Shown: in pieces, positions 6,358 to 13,535 of the stretch
How the letters are laid out: every line of letters begins with the position of its first letter
Numbering within the stretch: position 1 is the stretch's first letter
Assembly: GCA_910588175.1 (NCBI GenBank)
Contig: CAJUQQ010000038.1
Span: 1 to 19,115 of the forward strand
Reading direction: 5' to 3'
DNA: 19,115 nt
Source: an uncultured Oscillibacter sp.
GTDB taxonomy: Bacteria > Bacillota > Clostridia > Oscillospirales > Oscillospiraceae
The notes under the pieces: model-generated
Databases searched by the model: none
What the model saw: the letters and a program-made list of their open reading frames with translations, nothing else
Told to the model about the DNA's origin: nothing
Made by a program: the position numbers and the translations under genes

Positions 6358-7416
6358 TCAAATCTCAATGTGAACCGTCAGCCGCACCTGGTTCAGGCCG
6401 TGGGCCACGGAGAAGCCGAACTCCACCAAACACACCGTGGGGTCCTCTTCCGAGGCGGTCACCGTCACCCCGTCATAGCCGGAGATGATCTCCGCCGCCA
6501 GCTTCTTCTCCAGCTCCACAATAACCTGGGACCGGACGGCCGCCCGGGTCCGGGCGGTGTTCTTGCTCCGGGAAAACCGGCTCCGCAGGGCGGAGCGCAC
6601 CGCCGGGATTACATCGTCCACGATCAAAATGGTGGTCAGCTCCCGCCAGGTGGCGTCGGGAACGCCGCCGGTCTTGGTCCGGGTGGTGACGCCCCGCACC
6701 GGGGACACCGTTCCCGCCACGCACTCCAGGGGGGTCACGCCGCCCCGGACCAGCAGGTCGATGTCGCCCTCGCCGTAGTCCTGGCTGAGGCCGCCCAGCC
6801 CCTTGAGCTCCCCGCCGTTCAGGGGGACCGCCGGGTCCCCGCCCGCCGCCGCCAGAGCCGCCACCGCCGCCGCGGCGAACACGCCGGACAGGGGCTTTCC
6901 CCCGCCGTCCAGGGCGTCGGGCCCCACCAGCACCACGCGCTCGCTGTTCAGCGCCGCCGCCCGGGCGATGAGCTCCGATACCTCCGCCCCGGCGCAGCCC
7001 GCCACGGCGATTCGCTCGCGCCGGAGGGCGGAGGCCTCCTCCACGGCGTCCCGCAGGGCTTGCTGAACGGTTTCCTCGCCGCTGTCGCAGACCAAAATCT
7101 GCGCCTCCTCCCGGCCCAGTACGGCAAAGGCCCTCCGGTAGTCCTCCGTCGTGCCCTCGCCGCCCACGGGGACCGCCGTCACGGCGGAGGCGCCGCCGGC
7201 GAACAGCAGCCGCAGAAGGGTGCTCATGCCCGGCGTTTCGTCCTCGCCGAAGGCCGCCGCTCCGGCGGCGTAGCCCGTCACCGTCACGGCCTTGTCCGCC
7301 TCGCCCTTGGCCGCCCGGGCCGCCACGCCGATGGTCCGGGCGGCCCGTCCCCCGGATAAGACCGAGGAGGTGTCATAGACCGAGTAAACCCCCGGCCGCT
7401 CATGCAGATTGTTCAT
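6358..7416 (-). CDS. Contractile tail sheath protein
   Basis: Encodes 352 residues. It begins with the family signature RPGVYSVYDTSSV, has an Ala/Val-rich alpha/beta core, then GGVTPLECVAGTVSPVRGVTTRT, a T-W-R-E-L-T-T segment, and a C-terminal domain with KKLAAEIISGYDGVTVTASE and FSVAHGLNQVRLTVHIEI. The last strands are those that interlock neighbouring subunits and transmit contraction. PBSX XkdK is over 450 residues, so this protein is roughly 100 shorter, probably lacking an outer protruding domain. An AAAGGGG ribosome site precedes ATG 7416, and the gene overlaps the upstream one by 17 bases. Its presence makes the tail of the contractile (myovirus) kind. Confidence 0.9.
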   Translation of the reverse strand: MNNLHERPGVYSVYDTSSVLSGGRAARTIGVAARAAKGEADKAVTVTGYAAGAAAFGEDETPGMSTLLRLLFAGGASAVTAVPVGGEGTTEDYRRAFAVLGREEAQILVCDSGEETVQQALRDAVEEASALRRERIAVAGCAGAEVSELIARAAALNSERVVLVGPDALDGGGKPLSGVFAAAAVAALAAAGGDPAVPLNGGELKGLGGLSQDYGEGDIDLLVRGGVTPLECVAGTVSPVRGVTTRTKTGGVPDATWRELTTILIVDDVIPAVRSALRSRFSRSKNTARTRAAVRSQVIVELEKKLAAEIISGYDGVTVTASEEDPTVCLVEFGFSVAHGLNQVRLTVHIEI

Positions 7417-7903
7417 GCCGCAAAACCCCTTTCAAAATAAAATCCAGGAACGCCGGCCCCTCTTCTCCGGCCTCCGCCAGGAACAGCGCCTCGCACCGCA
7501 GGTATCCCCGCCGGAGGAACAGCCCAGTCTCCCGCTCCCAGACCAGGCCTTCCCACCGCAGCTCCCCGGGCCGGATGCCCTCCGGCAGCGTTCCCAGCAG
7601 CACCGTCGCCGCCGTCTCGCCGCCCTCCCGGCACTCCAGGGCCCCCGGAGCCCGGATGTCCACGGTAATCACGCCCTCCAGCCGCTTGCCGTAAACCTCC
7701 CGGACCTGGCCGTCCTCCCCCCGGGTCTCCCCCAGGTATCCGCAAAAACCCAGGGCCCGGCCCTCCGCCGTTCCCACGTCCACAGTGGCCAGGGGCGTGG
7801 TCCGCTCCGCCGCCCATTTGGCGGGGAAGGCGGCCTCCGCCGCCAGTCCCCCGTCCCTCAGGGCCCGGATGACCGCGTCCCGTATCTGTCTCAGCTCCTT
7901 CAT
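7400..7903 (-). CDS. Tail completion / terminator-like protein (XkdJ position)
   Basis: Encodes 167 residues from ATG 7903, which overlaps the stop of the upstream gene as ATGA; the longer open frame upstream is read-through. It starts with a helix typical of tail terminator proteins (LRQIRDAVIRALRD), then strands PLATVDVGTAEGRALG, a central VITVDIRAP, and a C-terminal beta region ending in LDFILKGVLRHEQSA. The position between the connectors and the sheath, and the helix-then-beta layout, suggest the protein that caps the tail where it meets the head. I do not recognise it with certainty by sequence. Confidence 0.6.
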   Translation of the reverse strand: MKELRQIRDAVIRALRDGGLAAEAAFPAKWAAERTTPLATVDVGTAEGRALGFCGYLGETRGEDGQVREVYGKRLEGVITVDIRAPGALECREGGETAATVLLGTLPEGIRPGELRWEGLVWERETGLFLRRGYLRCEALFLAEAGEEGPAFLDFILKGVLRHEQSA

Positions 7904-8208
7904 TCCGCCTCCCTCGCCCGTTCCAGCACGGCCCGCCAATGGCTGAGCCGCCGGCCGATGTAAAAGGGCCGTCCGCTCCGCGCCCGGAACCGCCTTCCTG
8001 CCCAAAGCACCGTATCCCCGGTCTCCAGGGCCGTCCGTCCCAGATACAGCCACAGCCGCCCGTCCAGCCGCCCGATGGCGCTGGGCTCCGGCCCGTCCTC
8101 CCTCCGCTCCGGGATAGGCTGGAGGAAGGCCCGGACCGTCTGCCCCGTCTGCTCCACGGCGACCTCCTGCCCGTATTGGTCCAGGAGGCGCTCCACCCAG
8201 CGGGTCAT
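7900..8208 (-). CDS. Small head-tail connector protein (stopper-like)
   Basis: Encodes 102 residues. The start overlaps the preceding gene as ATGA, and its own stop overlaps the next start. It is beta-rich (QEVAVEQTGQTVRAFLQPI, then LWLYLGRTALETGDTVLWAGRRFRA, shown here as separate strands) and ends in a helix (SHWRAVLERAREAE). Small beta-barrel proteins at this position in PBSX- and SPP1-like gene orders act as head-closure or stopper proteins below the adaptor ring. The Y-L-G-R and T-G-D-T-V-L-W pattern fits such proteins, but the exact family is uncertain. Confidence 0.6.
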   Translation of the reverse strand: MTRWVERLLDQYGQEVAVEQTGQTVRAFLQPIPERREDGPEPSAIGRLDGRLWLYLGRTALETGDTVLWAGRRFRARSGRPFYIGRRLSHWRAVLERAREAE

Positions 8209-8555
8209 CCCTCCACCCCCTGGGCCCAGAGCCCCGCCGCCCGGACAAAGGGCTCCATCAGCCGCTCCGCCGTCTGCCGGAGGGCCTCTGCCCGCCGGGC
8301 CCGGTCCTGGCCGCCGCCCAGGTTCACGGAGAGATCCCCGGCGGAGAAGGAGGCCGCGCCCCCCTCTCCCGCCGCCAGGTCCGCCGCCGCGGTAAAGGCG
8401 GCGGCGCAGGGGAAGGCCTCGCCGCAGTCCTCCGCCGTCAGTCCCTCCCGGAGCCGCGCCGTCCAGGCCCGGACCGCCGCGTTGCAGAGGGGCTCCAGCA
8501 GCGCCCGGTCACCCCCGCCGGCCGCCAGGGCCAGCTCCAGAATCCGCTCTCCCAT
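8205..8555 (-). CDS. Head-tail adaptor-like protein
   Basis: Encodes 116 residues, mostly helical: an N-terminal ILELALAAGGGDRALLEPL helix pair, an Ala-rich centre (CAAAFTAAADLAAG), a short SFSAGDLSVNLGGG loop, and a C-terminal helix ALRQTAERLMEPFVRAAGL. The helix-loop-helix shape and position directly after the capsid gene match adaptor proteins that dock on the portal (gp15/YqbG-like). The S-x-G-D-L-S-V motif after the helices is common in such adaptors. It begins 6 bases after the capsid stop with only a weak ribosome site (GGCGG), so it is probably coupled to capsid translation. The next gene overlaps it as ATGA. Confidence 0.6.
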   Translation of the reverse strand: MGERILELALAAGGGDRALLEPLCNAAVRAWTARLREGLTAEDCGEAFPCAAAFTAAADLAAGEGGAASFSAGDLSVNLGGGQDRARRAEALRQTAERLMEPFVRAAGLWAQGVEG

Positions 8556-8561
8556 GGCCCG

Positions 8562-9581
8562 TCAGCCGCCTGCGCCCAGCTTCAGCACTTTGGACGCGTC
8601 GGTAAACAGCTTGGCGAAGCCGGAGATGGAGGTGATGGCCGCCCGCTCCAGCTGTCGGTCGATGAGCTTGTCGTACTCCACCGTCACCTCGCCGCCGACG
8701 ACCTGCTCCAGTGCGTAGTGCCTGTCCAGGCCGATGAGGGTGCCCCCGGGCATGGCGCCGGTCCGCAGCAGCTTGGCCCCCAGAGGCGTGGACAGCGTGC
8801 CGGTGCCCTGGAAGTTCAGCCCCGTCAGGGGGTTCTGGAACTCCTTCAGCCGCAGCAGCTTGAGCATGGTGTCGCCTCCAACCAGAAGGGTGTTCATGGT
8901 GTAGGGGTCAAACTTGTTCCAGAACTCCAGCAGCGCGTCATAGGTCAGCTCGCCGCTCAGATTCACCGTCTCCGCCGGGTTTCCGTTGCCGTCTCCCTCC
9001 ATCAAAACCTGAATGGCGTCCTGGAGGTGCATCTTCCCGATGTAGGCCCCGATCTGCCGCAGGGTGACGGAGAACAGGTCCAGCCGTTGGAAGCGGATGG
9101 CCTCATAGGACGCCACCAGCATCCTCCCCCGCTTCCGGAGCTTCACCAGGTTTTCCTGGGTCCGGACGGAGGTCTGGGGAATCGCCGCCCCCTCCTCCAC
9201 CTGGACCAGCTTCTTCTCCTCCTCCGTGGGCACGGAGGCGATGGAGCGGTAGTCCATCCCGTCGAACTTTGTCACCGTGGCGGTGATGTCCGGCAGGATG
9301 CCGCCTTCCTCCAGCCCTTGGCGCACCGCCCGGGACACGAACTCCGGAAACAGCACCGAGGACTCCGTGGTGTGAAAGAACTTCTCCACCGGGTCGCTGT
9401 CCGCCCCCTTGACCCGGATGCCGAAGCGCTTCAGCTGCCGCTGAAAGGCGTCCAGCCCCTCCACCGGCGTCCCCCGGTAGCGTTCGCTGGGGTCCAGCTC
9501 CTCCAGCGTCTTGGTAAAGCCGGTTCCGCTCCGGCCATACATCCCCTTTTCCAGCCGCACGTTCTCAAACTGATAGCTCAT
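8562..9581 (-). CDS. Major capsid protein (HK97-fold, XkdG-like)
   Basis: Encodes 339 residues from ATG 9581, after an AGGAGG ribosome site. The N-terminal arm (about 1-65) is charged. Next come FFHTTESSVLFPEFVSRAV and a strand-rich region with FDGMDYRSIASVPT, the usual layout before the HK97 A and P domains. The long spine-type helix region contains FQRLDLFSVTLRQIGAYIG, and the C-terminal part has STPLGAKLLRTGAMPGG and ITSISGFAKLF. It assembles the icosahedral head. It follows the protease by 56 bases with no separate scaffold gene, so the protease C-terminus or the capsid's own N-arm may act as scaffold. No sign of damage. Confidence 0.85.
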   Translation of the reverse strand: MSYQFENVRLEKGMYGRSGTGFTKTLEELDPSERYRGTPVEGLDAFQRQLKRFGIRVKGADSDPVEKFFHTTESSVLFPEFVSRAVRQGLEEGGILPDITATVTKFDGMDYRSIASVPTEEEKKLVQVEEGAAIPQTSVRTQENLVKLRKRGRMLVASYEAIRFQRLDLFSVTLRQIGAYIGKMHLQDAIQVLMEGDGNGNPAETVNLSGELTYDALLEFWNKFDPYTMNTLLVGGDTMLKLLRLKEFQNPLTGLNFQGTGTLSTPLGAKLLRTGAMPGGTLIGLDRHYALEQVVGGEVTVEYDKLIDRQLERAAITSISGFAKLFTDASKVLKLGAGG

Positions 9582-9637
9582 GCCTGTTCTCCTCCTTCTG
9601 TATATCCGGCACGGGGCCTCCGCCCCGAAACCCGCCC

Positions 9638-10501
9638 TCAAATCCGAAAGGCCTCCGCGTCCTCCGCCTCCGCCGCGTCCCGCCGCCGCAGCTGCGCCGG
9701 GGCGGGGAAGCGCCCCGCCGCCCGGACCTCATAGGCCTTCCGCAGCTCCAGCAGCTCCGGCTCCTCCAGCCGCTCCGCCGCCCGGGCGAAGACGCCGCCG
9801 TCCAGTCCGTCGTCCGCCAGCATGGCCAGCCGGACCACCTCCCGCCGCAGCGCCTTGAGATACTTCCGTCCCAGCTCCGCCTCTTTGCGGAGGGTCCGCT
9901 CCCCCTCCCGCTCCTGGCCGAAGCGCTTCAGCACCCCCGCCGCCCGCTGGGCGGGCACCGCCACGAAAGACCACTCATAGGCGTCCGTAATGTCCCGCAA
10001 TTCCCGGAAGCACAGCTCTCCGCCGTACGCCTGTCCCGGCACATGCTCACAGCCTCCGTTCTCCGCTCTGCAGACGGAGCACACGCTCCGCCCGGCGGCG
10101 CAGCCCACGCTGACCTCCTTTTTGATGCCGCCCTCGATCTCCGCGATCAGCTCTCCGTTCTTCTCCGTCCGCAGGAGGTACGCCCAGCCCTTGAGCCAGC
10201 GGTACTCATCCCCCGCCAGAGTCTTCCGGGCGGGCTCCCGCACCACTTCGGTCCTGAAAAGCCGGGCGGCCTGTTCCCGGGCGCTCCACTGGTGGTCAAA
10301 GAGGCCGCTTTTGCCGGCAAGCAGCTCTCCCATCCGCTCCAGGGCCTCGTTGTCGAAGCGCTCAAAGTCCCGGTCCACCTCGTTGTCGCACAGCCGCAGG
10401 GTGAACACGTACACCTGCTCCTCCGTCAGCTCCGCCTTGGCCAGACCGTTGATCAGCGCCAGGTCCTCCGCCGTGACCGCCGGTCCCTTTCCGTTTTCCA
10501 T
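9638..10501 (-). CDS. Prohead maturation protease with a Cys-rich insertion
   Basis: Encodes 287 residues from ATG 10501 (AGGAGGA ribosome site). It resembles the HK97-type serine protease family (S78; XkdF-like): His70 in GLFDHQW, Ser131 in KKEVSVG, and Glu176 in DAYEWSFVAVPA match the catalytic His, Ser and acidic positions. It matures the capsid. Between Ser131 and Glu176 lies an insertion with Cys134, 141, 144, 151, 164 and His153, spaced like a zinc knuckle. Residues from about 200 on are helical and charged (RTLRKEAELGRKYLKALRREV), suited to a fused scaffold. It lies between portal and capsid, as in PBSX. The catalytic residue assignment is by pattern only. Confidence 0.75.
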   Translation of the reverse strand: MENGKGPAVTAEDLALINGLAKAELTEEQVYVFTLRLCDNEVDRDFERFDNEALERMGELLAGKSGLFDHQWSAREQAARLFRTEVVREPARKTLAGDEYRWLKGWAYLLRTEKNGELIAEIEGGIKKEVSVGCAAGRSVCSVCRAENGGCEHVPGQAYGGELCFRELRDITDAYEWSFVAVPAQRAAGVLKRFGQEREGERTLRKEAELGRKYLKALRREVVRLAMLADDGLDGGVFARAAERLEEPELLELRKAYEVRAAGRFPAPAQLRRRDAAEAEDAEAFRI

Positions 10502-10520
10502 ACGCCTTCCTCCTAAAATC

Positions 10521-11672
10521 TCACGCCTCTGCGGCGTCGTTTTCAATCCGCAGCCGTCTGGCCTGCTCCCGGTACAGCGCCGCCCGGGCCTCTTCCACCT
10601 GGTCCTGGAGGTTGATGTCGTCCCACACCACGGAAAAGCCGCAGCCATAGCCGTGCATCCGCAGCCAGAGGCGGCAGACGCGCTCCACCGCCGGCGTCAG
10701 GGTCCGCCGCAGGGCGGTGATCTCGGTGGTGAGCATGTCCGCCTGCTGGGAGCTCATCCGCTCCGTGGAGTTCCAGCTCAGCCCCAGCAGGAAGGGCGGG
10801 ATACCCGTCTTGGCCACGATCTGCTCCAAAATCTGCCGCACAGGCGCCTGGCTGTCCAGCACCGGCGCGTCGGCCCCAATGACCCGGATGTTCACGTCCC
10901 CCGCCGCCACAAAGTCCCGGACGCTGCCGCCCCGGGTCTCCCGCATGGCCCGGGACCACTCCCCGGCCAGCAGCCTGCCCCGCTCTGCGGCCCCCTGGCC
11001 GCCCTGGCAGGTGACGGCGAAGCGGAGGTTTCCGCACCGCTCCCAGTTCACCCCGACGGTGTGGTAGATTTTCATCAGAATGTCCGCCAGAAAGGGCAGG
11101 GACCGCAGCAGGGACACCCCGTAGGGATTCTCCGCCTCCGGGTTCAGCGGCGTGAACAAAATCAGGTCTTGATAGGGCAGCGCCGCCATCCGTCCGCTTT
11201 TGTCCGGCCCCCAGACGGTGAAGTCCAGGGGGTGCTCCCCCTCCTTGATTTCGATGTCCTCCACCCGCCCGCAGAGCAGGGCGGCGATTTCCCGGTTTCC
11301 CATGGCGGGGACGATCTCCCCCACCGCCCGTCCGCAGGTCAGCAGGGAGTCCAGATAGCTGTCCAGAAAGGCGTTCAGCCCGAACTGCCCCCGCCCCGCG
11401 GGCACGGTCCGCAGAAACTCTCCCAGCGCCCGCTCCGCCTCCCGGTTCTCACAGCGGACCGTCAGTCCCCCCGTCATGCGGATGAGCTTGTAAATGGCCG
11501 CGTCCACCACCGGCACGGCCTCCCGCACCGCCCGGTAGAGCCGGGCCTCCCCGTTCCGCAGGGGCACGTACTCCCCCAGCGTTCCGAAGGGATGCCTCTC
11601 CCCATTCCGCAGCTGCACGGCCGCCGGCCGGACCTCCGGCGGCGCGGCCTTCCGCTTGTTCCACCGCTTCAA
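10521..11672 (-). CDS. Phage portal protein
   Basis: Encodes 383 residues. The frame is open far upstream into the terminase gene, but a TTG at 11672 with a GAGGAG ribosome site 8 bases away is the natural start, 14 bases after the terminase stop. Portal signatures: VVDAAIYKLIRMTGGL near the N-terminus, a wing region with GREIVP-like and LPYQDLILFTPLNPE segments, NPYGVSLLRSLPFLADILMK, then KTGIPPFLLGLSWNSTERMS and the stem and crown helix QQADMLTTEITALRRTLTPA. It forms the ring through which DNA enters and leaves the head and on which terminase docks. It is rather short for the family, but the core looks complete. Confidence 0.85.
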   Translation of the reverse strand: MKRWNKRKAAPPEVRPAAVQLRNGERHPFGTLGEYVPLRNGEARLYRAVREAVPVVDAAIYKLIRMTGGLTVRCENREAERALGEFLRTVPAGRGQFGLNAFLDSYLDSLLTCGRAVGEIVPAMGNREIAALLCGRVEDIEIKEGEHPLDFTVWGPDKSGRMAALPYQDLILFTPLNPEAENPYGVSLLRSLPFLADILMKIYHTVGVNWERCGNLRFAVTCQGGQGAAERGRLLAGEWSRAMRETRGGSVRDFVAAGDVNIRVIGADAPVLDSQAPVRQILEQIVAKTGIPPFLLGLSWNSTERMSSQQADMLTTEITALRRTLTPAVERVCRLWLRMHGYGCGFSVVWDDINLQDQVEEARAALYREQARRLRIENDAAEA

Positions 11673-11686
11673 AGCCCCATCTCCTC

Positions 11687-12943
11687 TCAAAAATCCTCCC
11701 CCCGGTCCACAGCCAACGCCAAAAACCCGTCCTCCTCCCGCTCCTTCACCAAATCCATGGCGAAGTACCGCAGATCGTCCATGGCGTGGTCGTCCTTTTT
11801 CCGGGGCGCGTCCCGCTCTCCCCGCCGCTCCCAGCAGTATTGGGCAATCTCCCGGAGGCAGTCCTGACAGTCCCCGCAAATCACCACCCGCCCCGCCCGG
11901 AGCAGATCCGCCGTCACCCGGATGCCGTCGGCCACGTCGTTGTCCGCCTTCACCACCCGGAAGCCCCGCCGCCGAAGCGTTTCCATAAAGCTGGCCGCCG
12001 ACGGGTCCACAATCACCCGCTGGATTTCCCGTCCCCCGGCCAGGCGCTCCAAATCCTCCGCGTACTCCGCGTCGGTTCTCTGCCGCCCCGCCTTTCTGGA
12101 GTCGTAGTAAAATTCCCGCACCCGGTACCAGACCCCCTCCCGGAGCCCCCACAGGCCGAAGGAGGCCGGATTCACCGTCCCGTAGTCCGCCGAGACGCGC
12201 CACGCGGAAAAGCCGTCCTCCGGAGCCTTCGCCGCGTCCCGCTCCGGGTCGAAGAAGTCGTATACCCGCCCCTCCGCCTCGGCCCACTCCCCCAGCACGA
12301 ACCGCCGGTAAAAGGCCCCGGAGCAGTTCCGCCGGTACCGCTCCCGAATCCGCTCCGTCAAAACCGGGTTGTCCTCCATGGTGAAGTGGAGCCGCAGGGC
12401 CCGCCGCTCCTCCGCCTTCAAAATCCACTCCTGGTAAAACCAGTGCTGGGGTCCCTCCGGGTTGCAGTTGAACCACAGCCGGCTTCCCGCCACGCTGCAC
12501 CGGGCCGCGGCCTGCTCCACGAAGGACCGGGGCATCAGCGCGGCCTCATCCAGCAGCACCCCCGCCAGGGTGCTTCCCTGAATCAGCGCCGCGCTGGACT
12601 CGTCCCGTCCGCCGAACAGCAAAAACCGGTTCTCGTGCCCCCGGAAGCGCACGGTCAGCAGATGCTCCCCCCGCCGGTCCCGCACCTCCATGCCCAGCCG
12701 CCGGAGACAGGGGACCAGCTCCGAAAGCAGATTCCGCCGCACCGAGGCGATGGTTTTTCCGCAGATTCCAAACTGCCGCCCGTCGAATTCCGCCTGGGCC
12801 CACAAAAAGAAGCTCAGCCCCATGGCGAAGGTCTTTCCGCTCCGCACCGCCCCGTCGCAGATCAGCGCCTCCCGCCCCGGGTCGTGCCACCAGGTCAGCA
12901 CCCGCAGCTGCTTTGGGGAAAACCGCAGTCCCTTATCCGCCAT
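11687..12943 (-). CDS. terL: Terminase large subunit
   Basis: Encodes 418 residues, the DNA-packaging motor. N-terminal ATPase: Walker A GAVRSGKT (31-38), Walker B GVLLDEA with Asp132 and Glu133, and a coupling motif with NPEGPQHWFY (161-170) typical of the Terminase_3/6 group. C-terminal RNase H-like nuclease: Asp253 in SADYG, Asp313 in VIVDPSAASF, and the acidic pair in DDHAMDDLRYF (384-393). All motor and nuclease motifs look intact, so the protein should be able to cut and package DNA. The start overlaps the small-subunit gene by 11 bases. Length is normal. Confidence 0.95.
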   Translation of the reverse strand: MADKGLRFSPKQLRVLTWWHDPGREALICDGAVRSGKTFAMGLSFFLWAQAEFDGRQFGICGKTIASVRRNLLSELVPCLRRLGMEVRDRRGEHLLTVRFRGHENRFLLFGGRDESSAALIQGSTLAGVLLDEAALMPRSFVEQAAARCSVAGSRLWFNCNPEGPQHWFYQEWILKAEERRALRLHFTMEDNPVLTERIRERYRRNCSGAFYRRFVLGEWAEAEGRVYDFFDPERDAAKAPEDGFSAWRVSADYGTVNPASFGLWGLREGVWYRVREFYYDSRKAGRQRTDAEYAEDLERLAGGREIQRVIVDPSAASFMETLRRRGFRVVKADNDVADGIRVTADLLRAGRVVICGDCQDCLREIAQYCWERRGERDAPRKKDDHAMDDLRYFAMDLVKEREEDGFLALAVDRGEDF

Positions 12944-13397
12944 AGTCCCCGCTCTCCAGCTGGCCCGCCGCGTCCTCCAGAGCCCGGTACAGCTCCTCGG
13001 CCCCGCCGCCGCCCCGTTCCTCCAGCAGGGCGCACAGGGTCTCCAGGGCCCGCACCCGGTCCACCAGCTTCACCTCCACACCCCCCTTGTCCGTGACCTT
13101 CAGCTCCGCCACGGCGGAGAGGTCCAGTCCGCCCGGGTCCACCTCCCTGGGAGCCAGGGCCAGCCGGGCCGCGTCGTTGGCCCGGCCGAAGGCAAGCTGG
13201 GCCAGCCGTCTCAGCGCGTCCTCCCGCCGCAGCTCCCCCGCCGCAGCTCCCCGCATTTTTTCCAGCCGCCGCCGGACGCTTTTCAGAGCCAGCGTGGCGA
13301 AGCCGTCCTCCCGTCCCGCCGCCTCCGCCGCCTGCTCCGGGTCCATAGTCCGCAGATACGCGGCGCAGAAATCCCGCTTTCGGTTTCGCTGTTCCAT
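12933..13397 (-). CDS. terS: Terminase small subunit
   Basis: Encodes 154 residues. It starts with KRDFCAAYLRTMDPEQAAEAAG, the helix-turn-helix-like opening of the XtmA/Terminase_2 family that binds DNA and selects the packaging site. A Gly-rich stretch follows near 53, then the RREDALRRLAQLAFGRANDA segment common in this family, strands VAELKVTDKGGVEVKLVD, and a C-terminal helix (RVRALETLCALLEER) that oligomerises or contacts the large subunit. A strong GAGGGGG ribosome site precedes ATG 13397. It is the first gene of the phage operon and overlaps the large subunit by 11 bases. Its DNA specificity decides whether the particle packages pac, headful or random DNA; this cannot be read here. Confidence 0.8.
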   Translation of the reverse strand: MEQRNRKRDFCAAYLRTMDPEQAAEAAGREDGFATLALKSVRRRLEKMRGAAAGELRREDALRRLAQLAFGRANDAARLALAPREVDPGGLDLSAVAELKVTDKGGVEVKLVDRVRALETLCALLEERGGGGAEELYRALEDAAGQLESGDYGG

Positions 13398-13535
13398 CCT
13401 TCATTCCCCCTCACAACCCCCGCCGCTCCCCGGCATAGTTGCACGGTTCCATACACGCCGGAAAAAATTTTTTTCTCCGCCGCCGGAAAACATGCTATAC
13501 TATTCGGCAAAGAAACCCGCAAGGAGGTCCTTTCC
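13398..13535. promoter_or_regulatory. Divergent intergenic region between terS and addB
   Basis: This 138-base region separates the phage operon (minus) from addB (plus). It holds a perfect A6T6 palindrome at 13462-13473, inside a run of six A and seven T, probably a bent or UP-like element. CCGG occurs on both sides. For the plus strand an extended -10 promoter is visible. For the minus strand no good sigma-A -10/-35 pair is seen, only weak TATGGA at 13448-13453. No GAAC-N4-GTTC LexA box was found, and no regulator gene adjoins. Confidence 0.6.
13473..13501 (+). promoter_or_regulatory. Extended -10 promoter of addB
   Basis: TGCTATACT at 13493-13501 contains the extended TG and a good -10 (TATACT, 13496-13501). 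At 17-base spacing the -35 would be TTCTCC (13473-13478), a poor match, so the promoter depends on the extended -10 and perhaps the upstream A/T run. Transcription would start near 13508, with the addB ribosome site AAGGAGG at 13521-13527. Confidence 0.65.

Larger units (their letters stand above)
970..13397 (-). mobile_element. PBSX-type phage-derived packaging and contractile-tail locus
   Basis: Eighteen co-directional genes lie with overlaps or gaps of at most about 60 bases, in the order of the Bacillus PBSX xtm/xkd region: terminases, portal, protease, capsid, connectors, sheath, tube, chaperone, (tape-measure slot), LysM protein, hub, spike, gp25, gpJ and DUF2313. No integrase, regulator, replication, lysis or fibre gene is seen, and no att repeats were found at its edges. 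Codon use is as GC-rich as that of addAB, which suggests long residence. A divergent intergenic region bounds one end and a terminator the other. It could be a defective prophage, a gene-transfer-agent-like element, or the structural module of a phage whose other genes lie elsewhere. Confidence 0.85.

Noticed and set aside
11673..12500. In-frame extension of the portal gene by 276 codons
   Set aside because: This part is a Gly-rich shadow frame within the terminase large subunit gene; a ribosome site and TTG exist at 11672.
970..13397. Tailocin (headless bacteriocin) reading of the locus
   Set aside because: Intact terminase, portal, protease and capsid genes are present, and fibre and lysis genes needed by a tailocin are absent.
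12690..13535. In-frame extension of addB by 282 codons upstream
   Set aside because: It overlaps both terminase genes antisense and the addB promoter; the AAGGAGG site and the family's N-terminal phosphate loop place the start at 13536.
13398..13535. LexA operator controlling the phage operon
   Set aside because: No GAAC-N4-GTTC match is seen; GGTTCC near 13445 has no properly spaced partner.
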